In this document: piece after piece, positions 35,395 to 43,081 of the stretch
How the letters are laid out: every line of letters starts with the position of its first letter
How positions within the stretch are numbered: position 1 is the first letter of the stretch
NCBI RefSeq assembly: GCF_014852585.1
Contig: NZ_JACVBX010000009.1
Coordinates: 186,001-250,000, forward strand
Direction: 5' to 3'
DNA length: 64,000 bases
Source: Pseudomonas sp. PDM18
GTDB lineage: Bacteria; Pseudomonadota; Gammaproteobacteria; Pseudomonadales; Pseudomonadaceae
Notes under the pieces: model-generated
Databases searched by the model: none
Seen by the model: only the letters and a program-made list of their open reading frames with translations
What the model was told of the DNA's origin: nothing
Program-made: the position numbers and the translations under genes

Positions 35395-36099
35395 TCAGAC
35401 CAACCCGGCCAGCTTCAGCCAATGCTGGTAGAACCCCTCCGCCACGCGGTTCATCGCCGCGACCTTCTGCGGCAGCTCGGCCAGCATCGCTTCCGCGCAC
35501 TCCTGGCTCGGCTGGCTGGGGTCCTGGTATTCCGGGAAGTCATTGACCCAACCGCTCACCAGCTCCTCGGTCATCTCCGGATGGCCCTGCAGGCCGAGGA
35601 TGCGTTCACCGAAGCTGAAGCCCTGGTTCTCGCACCAGGGGCTGGACAGCAAGCGGGTGGCGCCTTCGGGAATGTCGAAGGTATCGCCATGCCACTGGTA
35701 GATCGGGAATTCCTCGGGAAGGTGCGCCAGCCACGGACTCTGCCCTTCCTGGCGGCGCATCGGCTGCCAGCCCATCTCGGTGTACGGCAGGCGGTGGATA
35801 TCGGCGCCGAGCGCCTTGGCCAGCAGCTGGCCGCCCAGGCAGTGGCCGATCATCGGTACGTCGCGCTCGATGAAGCGACGGATTGCACTGATCTCGTCCC
35901 GCAGCCATGGCAGGTCATCGTTCACGCTCATGGGCCCGCCCATGATGGCAACGGCTTTTGGCCGCTCCAGGTCGTAGCCCTGCAGCTCGCCCAGGTCGGC
36001 ACGGCGTACATCGAACGGCAATTGCAGACGGTCGAGCAGCGCGCCCAGGTGGCCGGGCGGGCAGAAATCGACGTGCGTCAGGATCAGGATATCGGTCAT
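35395..36099 (-). CDS. Class I glutamine amidotransferase-like protein
   Basis: A 234-residue stand-alone GATase1. The nucleophile elbow is MIGHCLGGQLLAKALGA (Cys at about 88) and the His/Glu pair lies in ILGLQGHPEMTEEL (about 178). Such proteins include gamma-glutamyl hydrolases of polyamine breakdown and other amidohydrolases. Proximity to patD suggests an equivalent of PauD, but it is on the opposite strand and not part of the operon. CGGAGGTGACC immediately upstream fixes ATG 36099. This is the second such gene in the window (the other is at 18489). Confidence 0.85.
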   Translation of the reverse strand: MTDILILTHVDFCPPGHLGALLDRLQLPFDVRRADLGELQGYDLERPKAVAIMGGPMSVNDDLPWLRDEISAIRRFIERDVPMIGHCLGGQLLAKALGADIHRLPYTEMGWQPMRRQEGQSPWLAHLPEEFPIYQWHGDTFDIPEGATRLLSSPWCENQGFSFGERILGLQGHPEMTEELVSGWVNDFPEYQDPSQPSQECAEAMLAELPQKVAAMNRVAEGFYQHWLKLAGLV

Positions 36100-36212
36100 G
36101 GTCACCTCCGCGCGGCAGTCTGCCGCATCGGTGGCGATGAGGAAACCGGGCGTGCCCGCAAGCTCGTCCTTGCACGGCTGCCGCCCTGGAGACGTTTGCC
36201 GGGCGAAGAAAG

Positions 36213-36241
36213 GCGCGCCGTCACAGTTGGCAACGGCGCGC
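36213..36241. terminator. Possible terminator after the RraB-like gene
   Basis: GCGCGCCGT-11 bases-ACGGCGCGC, a perfect 9-base stem. On the minus strand it is followed by CTTTCTT. It is downstream of the leftward RraB-like gene and upstream of the amidotransferase. Confidence 0.65.
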
Positions 36242-36314
36242 ATTTTCATTCTTACGGGTAAAGAGCGCGGGTAGAAGATCGGCCGTCGAAAGACGGCTCA
36301 ACGACGTGTTGCGA

Positions 36315-36653
36315 TCAACGCAGGGAGGTGACCTCCTGGGTCACGCCCCATCCATCGAGCGTACCGCCCAGTGGCACCACGACTTCCTCAAGGTCGTGTT
36401 CGAAATCGCCGATGGCGGCATGGGTGGCGAACATCACCTTGCTGATCTGCAGGTTCCAGCCGCCGTCATCGCGCGCTTCGACCTGGGTTCTCAGCGACTC
36501 TCCGCGAAACTGCCGGGCAGCTTTGCGGGCGTTCTGTTCATCGGAAAAGATGGCGAAAAAGTCGATGGGATGAATACGAGCGAAATCGAAGCCACCTTCC
36601 TTCATCCGGCGCAACACGTTGACGCTGATATCCTCCGAGAGGGGCTTTTCCAT
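36315..36653 (-). CDS. RraB-like ribonuclease E inhibitor family protein
   Basis: 112 residues. It contains ISVNVLRRMKEGGFDFARIHPIDFFAIFSD and WNLQISKVMFATHAAIGDFEHDL, the pattern of the RraB domain (PF06877): an alternating beta-alpha fold for handling deviations between paired segments. E. coli RraB binds RNase E and alters mRNA decay; whether this protein does so is unknown. The ATG at 36653 has AGGAGG eight bases upstream and is preferred to the GTG at 36662, which is too close to it. Confidence 0.75.
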   Translation of the reverse strand: MEKPLSEDISVNVLRRMKEGGFDFARIHPIDFFAIFSDEQNARKAARQFRGESLRTQVEARDDGGWNLQISKVMFATHAAIGDFEHDLEEVVVPLGGTLDGWGVTQEVTSLR

Positions 36654-36929
36654 GGTACGCACCTCCTGTCGAGACGTTCAGAGTGTATTCCCCGCCAACG
36701 AACACGCCCTGAGTGGGCGCATTCCGGGCACTTCAGTGTGCCGCCGGGAAACGTCAAATGATGCAACGTCCCCCGAAATGGTGGCCAACTCCGCCGAACG
36801 CGCCGAGCGGCGCAGCGGAAATCTCCCAGCCACTTTGCTCAGAGTAGCGCCTGAGGGCGGTACGTGCCGCCACTTTGACGTTTTGCGCCGTTCGCCGGCG
36901 ACAGGCGGCGATACCCCAATCCATCGCCG

Positions 36930-37613
36930 CTAGCCACCCAGCGCGATGCACAAGCCGGTCATGGCGATACCCAGCGCCATGAAGCCGAGTGCACCCGGCC
37001 AAGGCGAGTCACCTGACCAACGACTGAGCAACCAGCCCAGGCCAAACAGCATGGCGACGCCGATGCCCTGGGCCACGCGCAGCGCCAGCCGGTCGTCCGG
37101 CACCAGCCATAGCGGGAGGATCAGCGGCAGGGTGATACCGGTGACCAGCAGCACGATCAGCAAAGCCGCCAGCCAGACCTCGGCACCACCATGACGCAGT
37201 TGCCCGGTGCCCAGTTCGGAGCGCATCAGGCGCTGGCGCAGCCGCCAGACTTCGTCGGGTTGCAGCGCGGCCACCAGTCGCGGTGGCAGGAACTCGTCGA
37301 GCCCCTCGCGGAAATCGATATCGCTGGAAGTACCGCGCAGGGCACGCAGCCGGCTGTGCTGGTGCACCCGCTCGACCCGCAGGCGTACCAGCAGCATCAG
37401 CGCATCCACCAGGCCCCAGGCCAGGTTGCAGCCCAGCGCGGCGACGATCAGGTCCTGCCGGCTCGCCCCTGCACTGGCGGCGGAAATCACCGAGATGATG
37501 GTCAGGGTCATGATCACCCCGTAGGTCATCTCGCTGATGCGGTCGAAGGGCGAGGTGATGTCCTGCAGCACGCGCTGCCAGGCCGATGGCTGAGGTTCAG
37601 GGTTCTGCTGCAT
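36930..37613 (-). CDS. Multi-pass membrane protein, VIT1/CCC1-like
   Basis: 227 residues with about five hydrophobic segments: YGVIMTLTIISVISAASA (30-47), LIVAALGCNLAWGLVDALML (55-74), WLAALLIVLLVTGITLPLIL, VAQGIGVAMLFGLGWLL and LGFMALGIAMTGLCIAL. The first pair resembles the N-terminal part of the vacuolar iron transporter (VIT) family, including EMTYGVIMTLT, but the metal-binding residues cannot be confirmed by eye. It is a monocistron next to the SDR gene, or the tail of the BVMO operon 33 bases downstream of the SDR stop. Function is uncertain. Confidence 0.7.
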   Translation of the reverse strand: MQQNPEPQPSAWQRVLQDITSPFDRISEMTYGVIMTLTIISVISAASAGASRQDLIVAALGCNLAWGLVDALMLLVRLRVERVHQHSRLRALRGTSSDIDFREGLDEFLPPRLVAALQPDEVWRLRQRLMRSELGTGQLRHGGAEVWLAALLIVLLVTGITLPLILPLWLVPDDRLALRVAQGIGVAMLFGLGWLLSRWSGDSPWPGALGFMALGIAMTGLCIALGG

Positions 37614-37646
37614 GGGACGGCCTCCTTCGCCGCCCCTGCAGTCTAC

Positions 37647-38408
37647 TCAGGCGCGGCTGAGCCAGGCCATGACCCAGCGGTTGATCGCCGGTGGCGACAA
37701 CTGTCCGGACCAGTACATCGCGCGGAACATCGCACCTATCGGCCGATGCACACCGCCGCTCTGGGCCTGCCGCCACGCGGCCTTGGCGATATCTTCGGCC
37801 ACCAGGGTAACGCCGAGGCGACGCAACACCGGCGGCTCGACGGTCTGGCTGGCAACCATCGGCGTGCGCACGAAGGGCGGCATCAGGTCGGCGACGCGGA
37901 TTCCCAGCTCGCGCCATTCCAGCTCCAGCGCCTCGGTCAGCCCGCGCACGGCGAACTTCGACGCCGAGTAACTGGCCATCAGCGGCACACCGTAGAGCCC
38001 GGACGCGGACCCCATGTTCAGCACCTGCGCGCCCTTCGTGCGCTTGAGGAACGGCAGCGCGGCATAGCAGCAATTGAGTACGCCCTGCACATTGATGGCA
38101 ATGATGCGGTTGTGCTCCGCGAGGCTGATGTCCTCGAAGCGCCCAAAGCGCAGGATGCCCGCGCAGTTGAACAGCAGGCGGAGGTGGCCGCCGTTGGTTT
38201 CGGCGAACTCGCGCACCGCCGCCGTCACTGCCTCGGCGTCGGTGACATCCAGCGCACGCTGCCAGGCGCCGCCTAGTTCGGCAGCCAGAGCCGCCAGCGG
38301 TTCGGGATTGAGATCGATCAAGCCTACGCGCCAGCCGCGCTGGTGGAACAGTTTTGCAGTGGCGGCACCGATGCCCGAGGCCGCTCCGCTGATCAGGATG
38401 GTGTTCAT
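37647..38408 (-). CDS. Short-chain dehydrogenase/reductase
   Basis: A 253-residue classical SDR. The cofactor motif is ISGAASGIGAATAKLF (TGxxxGxG type, residues 6-20), followed by NCAGILRF, and the active site is Ser in NMGSASGLYG with YSASK (about residues 144-148). It oxidises an alcohol or reduces a ketone with NAD(P). ATG 38408 overlaps the stop of the upstream esterase (ATGA), so it is translationally coupled in the BVMO-esterase-SDR operon. AAGGAA precedes it. The probable job is to interconvert the alcohol/ketone substrate of the monooxygenase. Confidence 0.92.
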   Translation of the reverse strand: MNTILISGAASGIGAATAKLFHQRGWRVGLIDLNPEPLAALAAELGGAWQRALDVTDAEAVTAAVREFAETNGGHLRLLFNCAGILRFGRFEDISLAEHNRIIAINVQGVLNCCYAALPFLKRTKGAQVLNMGSASGLYGVPLMASYSASKFAVRGLTEALELEWRELGIRVADLMPPFVRTPMVASQTVEPPVLRRLGVTLVAEDIAKAAWRQAQSGGVHRPIGAMFRAMYWSGQLSPPAINRWVMAWLSRA

Positions 38409-39367
38409 AGAGGCGTTCCTTGCGGATTGCCGGCCCGCAAGTGCCCGGCGAGGAATTTGGCAACGTCTTGCAACGCACGGTCGGCTACGTCCAGCAGCCC
38501 GGCATGAGCCTGGAACACATGCCAGCATCCGGGGAAGCGCTGCAATTGCACCGTATTGCCATAGCGCCGCGCGGCATCGGCGAAGCGCAGGCTGTCATTG
38601 CGCAGCACCTCGTCCTCGCCAACCTGGATCAGCAGCGGCGGCAGGCCGCTGAGATCGGCGTGCAGCGGCGACAGCTGGGCGTCCGCGCGGGGCACGCCCG
38701 GCGGGCAGAACATCTGCATGGCGCTGTCCATCCAGGCGCGGGTGATCAACGGGTCGCCCGCCGCTGGAGCGTGCAGGTGCTCGTTGGAGAGATCGGTCAC
38801 CGGCGAGAAGGTCACCAGCGCGCCCGGCGCCGGTAAGCCCTGCGCCTTGGCCTCCAAGGCCAGTTGCAGAGTCAGGTGGCCGCCGGCGGAATCCCCCGCC
38901 ACCGCAATGCCTGGTGCGGAAATGTCCTTGTCCAGCAGAGCGCGGTAGGCCGCCACGGCGTCGTCACGCTGTGCGGGGAAACGGTATTCGGGGGCGAGAC
39001 GGTAGTCGAGCACCCAGACCTCGGCCTTGCAGCGCCGCGCCAGGTTGGCGGTGATTGCCCGGTGCGTGGCCGGCGAGCCGATCAGGTAGGCGCCGCCGTG
39101 CAGATAGAGAATCACCCGGCCCTCGCCCACGCCTTCCGGTCGCCAGACTTCGGCGGGAACGCCACCCAGCGTCGTCTGCTCCCGGTACACACCTCGCGGC
39201 GTCAGCGTGGCGGCCGTCAGCCCGCGCAGCAGGGCGCGCTGCGCCTTCACCGGCAACTGCGGGCCCATCAGCCCGCGGAACAGCAGGTTGAGCGCGCCGC
39301 GCAGAGTGGCCGTCAGCAGCTTCTGGCGGGTCGATTGCGGCAGTTGCGGTTCAACGGATGCAGTCAT
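38405..39367 (-). CDS. Alpha/beta hydrolase, hormone-sensitive-lipase (acetyl-hydrolase) family
   Basis: A 320-residue esterase of the HSL/bacterial family IV type. The oxyanion-hole motif is LYLHGGAYLIGS (about 86-97) and the nucleophile elbow VAGDSAGGHLTLQLA (Ser about 161). The catalytic Asp is in LLIQVGEDEVLRND and the His in FPGCWHVFQ. It should hydrolyse short to medium esters, which are the expected products of the neighbouring Baeyer-Villiger enzyme. It overlaps the monooxygenase gene by 17 bases and the SDR by 4. Confidence 0.93.
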   Translation of the reverse strand: MTASVEPQLPQSTRQKLLTATLRGALNLLFRGLMGPQLPVKAQRALLRGLTAATLTPRGVYREQTTLGGVPAEVWRPEGVGEGRVILYLHGGAYLIGSPATHRAITANLARRCKAEVWVLDYRLAPEYRFPAQRDDAVAAYRALLDKDISAPGIAVAGDSAGGHLTLQLALEAKAQGLPAPGALVTFSPVTDLSNEHLHAPAAGDPLITRAWMDSAMQMFCPPGVPRADAQLSPLHADLSGLPPLLIQVGEDEVLRNDSLRFADAARRYGNTVQLQRFPGCWHVFQAHAGLLDVADRALQDVAKFLAGHLRAGNPQGTPL

Positions 39368-40826
39368 AGTCGGCGAACTCCGGCTGACGGGTCTGTTGGC
39401 GGTAACGGAAGGTGAAGCCCGGCCAGTTCACGGTGTTGCGTCCGCTGGCGGTCTTGTACCAGCTGCTGCAGCCGCGCTCCCAGATGGTGTGCTGCAGGTC
39501 GTGCTGCAACTGGCGGTTGAAGCCCTGTTGCGCTGGCGCCTTGAGGTCCAGGTACTTCAGGCCGTCGTGCTGGATCCGCTGCAGGCAACTGAGCACGTAG
39601 GGGAACTGGCTCTCCAGCATGTAGATGATGGAGTTGTGCCCCAGGTTGGTGTTCGGCCCGTAGAGGATGAAGAAGTTGGGGAAGCCGCTGACGCTGATGC
39701 CCTTGTAGGCCTCCGCGCCATCGCTCCAGGCCTGGTTCAGCTCGCGCCCGCCCAGGCCGGTGATGCGCATCGGTGCGAGGAACTCGGTGGCGGCGAAACC
39801 GGTGCCGTAGATAATCGTGTCCACCGGATGCCGCACACCGTCACGGGTGACGATGGCGTCCTCGGTGACCTCGCGGATACCGGCGTCCACCAGCTTCACG
39901 TTGCTGCGCGCCAGCGCCGGGTAATAGTCGTTGCTGATCAGTATGCGCTTGCAGCCCATGGGGTAATCGGGCTCCAGCCGCGCGCGCAGTTGCGGATCGC
40001 TGATGCTCTTGCGCATGTGCAGGTGGAAGCTGATCCGCATGATTTTCATCATCGGCGGAAACACGGTGAAGGCTAGAGCGCGTGCCTCGTGCTGGATGTA
40101 CTTCAGGCCGCGGTCCAGACGCTGCAGCCAGGGCAGGCGCGCCTTGATACGGCGCTCCCAGTCGGCGTAGAGGCGGTCCGGCTTGGGAATCACGTAGGCG
40201 GCGCTGCGCTGGAACAGCAGCAACTCGGCCACCTTCGGAGCGATCTGCGGGACGAACTGGATGGCGCTGGCGCCGGTGCCAACCACCGCGACGCGCTTGC
40301 CCTCCAGCGGCGTGCCGTGGTCCCACTGCGCGGAGTGGAACGCCTTGCCCTGGAAGCATTCGATGCCCGGCAGCTTCGGGATCAGCGGGCGGCTCAGTTG
40401 GCCAAGGGCGCAGACCAGCGACTGGGCGCGCAGCTCCTCGCCATCGGCGCAGATTGCCCGCCACTCGCCGACCGCTTCGTCGAAGCTCGCCTCGCGCACT
40501 TCGCAGTTGAAGCGGATGTGCTCGCGCAAGCGGTACTTGTCCGCGCAGTGCCGCGCGTAGTCGAGGATTTCCGCCTGTGGCGCGAACTTACGCGACCAGT
40601 CGGCCTTGGGTTCGAAGGAGAACGAATACAGGTGCGAAGGCACGTCGCAGGCGGCGCCCGGATAGACGTTCTCACGCCAGCAGCCACCGACGTCGGCGGC
40701 CTTTTCGAGGATCAGGAAGTCCTGGATACCCGCTTGCTGCAGGCGGATCGCCAGGCCCAGGCCGGCGAAGCCGGCACCGATGATCAGCACGCGCGGGGCG
40801 GCCGATCGACGGGAAGGTGTTGTCAT
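39351..40826 (-). CDS. Flavin-containing Baeyer-Villiger-type monooxygenase
   Basis: A 491-residue enzyme. An FAD-binding Rossmann motif is RVLIIGAGFAGLGLAIRLQQ (about 12-31) and the NADP-binding one is RVAVVGTGASAIQFVPQIA (about 182). The BVMO fingerprint FxGxxxHxxxW(P/D) is present as FQGKAFHSAQWD (about 168-179). The enzyme inserts oxygen next to a ketone, or oxidises heteroatoms, using NADPH and oxygen. It is first in an operon with esterase and SDR genes, a typical ketone/alcohol degradation arrangement, and it faces a divergent AraC-type regulator. Confidence 0.93.
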   Translation of the reverse strand: MTTPSRRSAAPRVLIIGAGFAGLGLAIRLQQAGIQDFLILEKAADVGGCWRENVYPGAACDVPSHLYSFSFEPKADWSRKFAPQAEILDYARHCADKYRLREHIRFNCEVREASFDEAVGEWRAICADGEELRAQSLVCALGQLSRPLIPKLPGIECFQGKAFHSAQWDHGTPLEGKRVAVVGTGASAIQFVPQIAPKVAELLLFQRSAAYVIPKPDRLYADWERRIKARLPWLQRLDRGLKYIQHEARALAFTVFPPMMKIMRISFHLHMRKSISDPQLRARLEPDYPMGCKRILISNDYYPALARSNVKLVDAGIREVTEDAIVTRDGVRHPVDTIIYGTGFAATEFLAPMRITGLGGRELNQAWSDGAEAYKGISVSGFPNFFILYGPNTNLGHNSIIYMLESQFPYVLSCLQRIQHDGLKYLDLKAPAQQGFNRQLQHDLQHTIWERGCSSWYKTASGRNTVNWPGFTFRYRQQTRQPEFADYDCIR

Positions 40827-40927
40827 TGTTGTGCTCCCGGTTTCGAAGTCCGCACGGCGGCGGATGACAACATCCTAGTGCGACTTCCTACGGCGGGTTA
40901 TGGCATAGTCGGACATAAAATTGTGAC

Positions 40928-40954
40928 TTTCGGTCACCCCTGATTTTCGGTCAC
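40928..40954. promoter_or_regulatory. Direct repeats upstream of the AraC regulator
   Basis: TTTCGGTCAC occurs twice, at 40928-40937 and 40945-40954, 17 bases apart and on the same face within the BVMO/AraC divergent region. AraC-type proteins bind direct repeats, so these are candidate operator half-sites. The second ends 18 bases before the AraC start, which would favour autorepression. Confidence 0.55.
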
Positions 40955-40972
40955 TTGAAAGCCGAGGTCCCG

Positions 40973-41989
40973 ATGCCTGCCACTCCAGCCTGGTCATCCA
41001 GGCGCAGCGCCATCAGCGTGCAGCTAATGACCCAGTTCGGCCTCGACCATGGCATGACGTTGGAACAGTGCCTGGACGGCACCGGCCTGGATATCGGCGT
41101 GCTCGCCGACCCCGGCGCCGAGGTGGAAGCCGCGCAGGAACTGGAGCTGCTGCGCAACATCAACCGGCAGATCGGCCAGCGCCCCGGCATCGGCCTCAAG
41201 GCCGGTCTGCGCTATCACCTGAATACGTACGGCATCTGGGGCTTCGCCCTGCTCAGCAGCTCGACCTTCCTCAGCGCGGCGCACCTGGGCCTGCGCTACC
41301 TCGACCTGACCTACGCCTTCCACCGCATGACGCTGGAGGAGCACGACGGCGAGGCGCATCTGGTGTTGGACGATGCAGCGGTGCCGGAGGACCTGCGCGA
41401 CTTTCTCATCGACCGCGACGGCGGCGGCGTGCTGCGCATCCAGCGCGACCTGACCAACCAGCCGCCGCCGATCCGCCAGGCGCTGTTTCGCCGCGAGGCA
41501 CCGGCCGACCTGCAGCCCTACATCGACGAACTGGGCGTAACGCCACTCTTTGGCCAGGCAGAGAACCGCATCGTCTTCGACAGCCACATCCTCGAAATGC
41601 CGCTGCCCGGCGCCAATCCTGAGGTGGCGCGCCGCTGCGAGGAACAGTGCCGCGCCCTGCTCGCCAGGCGCCAGGTGCGCACAGGGCTGTCCGGGCAGAT
41701 CCGTGATCGGCTGCTGGGCACGCCGGGGCGGCTGCCGGACATGGAACAACTGGCGGACGAACTGCACATGACGTCGCGCACGCTGCGCCGCCGGCTGGAA
41801 GCCGAGGGCAGCAGTTATCGCACTTTGCTGGACGAGGTGCGCCAGGCGCTGGCCGAGGAATTACTGGCCACCGGAGCGATTCGTCTGGAAGAGATTGCTG
41901 AGCGGCTCGGCTATGGCGAGGTGTCGAACTTCATCCACGCCTTCCGCCGCTGGAAAGGCGTGACTCCGGGGCGTTTCCGCCGCAACTGA
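40973..41989 (+). CDS. AraC-family transcriptional regulator
   Basis: A 338-residue regulator. The N-terminal half belongs to the arabinose-binding-like family (PF12625 type; contains HLNTYGIWGFALLSSSTFLSA). The C-terminal pair of helix-turn-helices begins LADELHMTSRTLRRRLEAEG, followed by RLEEIAERLGYGEVSNFIHA, AFRRWKGVTPGRFR. ATG 40973, with GAGGT five bases before, is chosen over a TTG at 40955. It is divergent from the BVMO operon and is probably its activator; the inducer may be the ketone or alcohol substrate. Confidence 0.9.
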   Translation: MPATPAWSSRRSAISVQLMTQFGLDHGMTLEQCLDGTGLDIGVLADPGAEVEAAQELELLRNINRQIGQRPGIGLKAGLRYHLNTYGIWGFALLSSSTFLSAAHLGLRYLDLTYAFHRMTLEEHDGEAHLVLDDAAVPEDLRDFLIDRDGGGVLRIQRDLTNQPPPIRQALFRREAPADLQPYIDELGVTPLFGQAENRIVFDSHILEMPLPGANPEVARRCEEQCRALLARRQVRTGLSGQIRDRLLGTPGRLPDMEQLADELHMTSRTLRRRLEAEGSSYRTLLDEVRQALAEELLATGAIRLEEIAERLGYGEVSNFIHAFRRWKGVTPGRFRRN

Positions 41990-42008
41990 ACGCAGGGCAA
42001 ACGAGCGC

Positions 42009-42794
42009 TTAGAAGACCAGCTTGTAGCCGATCATTGCCAACATCACCGCCAGGCACGGCCGCAGGATGCCGTCCGGAATACGCCCAGCCAGGTGGCTGC
42101 CGACGTAGATGCCCGGCAGCGAGCCAATCAGCAGGTAGCCCAGCAGGCCCCAGTCCATGTTGCCCATGCTGGCGTGGCCGAGGCCGGCGACCAGGGTGAG
42201 CGGTACGGCGTGGGCGATCTCGGTCCCTACCAGGCGGCGGGTGGCGAGGAAGGGATAGAGGATGAACAGCGCCACGGTGCCCAGCGCACCAGCGCCGATA
42301 GAGGTCAACGCGACCATCGCGCCGAGGATGGCGCCGGTGATCACGGTCAGGGTGTTCAGCTTCGAGCCGCTGAAGTGGAAGCTGTCGCCGGCATGGCGCT
42401 GGGCGAAGGCCAGCACCTGCTTCTTGAACAGCACCGCCAGCGCGGTGAGCAGCAGCACGACGCCCAGGGCGTTTTTGATCACGGCGTTCATCGCCGCGGT
42501 ATCGGTGTGCAGGCTGTGCAGGAACAGCAGCGTCAGCGCCGCCGCCGGGACACTGCCCAAGGCCAGCCAGCCGGTGATGCGCCAGTCGATGTTGTCGTTG
42601 TTGCGGTGAACCAGGACGCCGCCGGACTTGGTGATGGCGGCATAGAGCAGGTCGGTGCCCACTGCGGCAGCGGGATTGATACCGAACCAGAGGAGAATCG
42701 GCGTCATCAGCGAACCGCCGCCGACACCAGTCATTCCAACGATAAAGCCAACGACAAGACCCGCGATTACGAAACCGATATTGCCAACATCCAT
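42009..42794 (-). CDS. TauE/SafE-family sulfite/anion exporter
   Basis: A 261-residue inner-membrane protein with eight or so transmembrane segments. The family motif GMTGVGGGSLMTPILLWFGI (residues 20-40) is the first repeat and SIGAGALGTVALFILYP the second. Relatives export sulfite, sulfoacetate or organosulfonates. The substrate is unknown. The AT-rich leader (42840-42895) probably holds its promoter. It is convergent with AraC, with no clear terminator between. Confidence 0.88.
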   Translation of the reverse strand: MDVGNIGFVIAGLVVGFIVGMTGVGGGSLMTPILLWFGINPAAAVGTDLLYAAITKSGGVLVHRNNDNIDWRITGWLALGSVPAAALTLLFLHSLHTDTAAMNAVIKNALGVVLLLTALAVLFKKQVLAFAQRHAGDSFHFSGSKLNTLTVITGAILGAMVALTSIGAGALGTVALFILYPFLATRRLVGTEIAHAVPLTLVAGLGHASMGNMDWGLLGYLLIGSLPGIYVGSHLAGRIPDGILRPCLAVMLAMIGYKLVF

Positions 42795-42954
42795 CTACGC
42801 GTCCTGACGAAAACTGATCACCTCGTGGTGTGGGCGGCAGGATAACGAGTTTTCTTATAATTCATTAGATCGATATCGTCTTACTTTATAACTTCTTCTT
42901 GCCGCGTGTCCGCTTATCTATTCCCACGCCAAGGCTTTGGCAAGCTGCTTCCCC

Positions 42955-43030
42955 TGCAGGAGCGAGCTTGCTCGCGAACCACACCGTGGCACTGTCGCCA
43001 AAGTTCTTCGCGAGCACGCTCACGTCTACG
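42955..43030. repeat. REP element B2, second arm decayed
   Basis: GCAGGAGCGAGCTTGCTCGC with a weakened partner (TTCTTCGCGAGCACGCTCACGTCTAC). The right arm has several mismatches, so this copy seems to be drifting. Confidence 0.8.
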
Positions 43031-43041
43031 AAATGCCAAAG

Positions 43042-43067
43042 AAAAAGGGGCCCGAAGGCCCCTTTTT
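43042..43067. terminator. Terminator after the LtaS-like sulfatase gene
   Basis: AAAAAGGGGCC-CGAA-GGCCCCTTTTT, a perfect 11-base stem, 15 bases past the sulfatase stop. Confidence 0.93.
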
Positions 43068-43081
43068 CGCTTACCGCTCGA

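Noticed and set aside
36750-36882. AACGTCAAA ... TTTGACGTT inverted repeat upstream of the RraB-like gene
   Set aside because: The 9-base arms are 115 bases apart; the chance of one such pair in a region this size is roughly one in seven, so it is not evidence of function.
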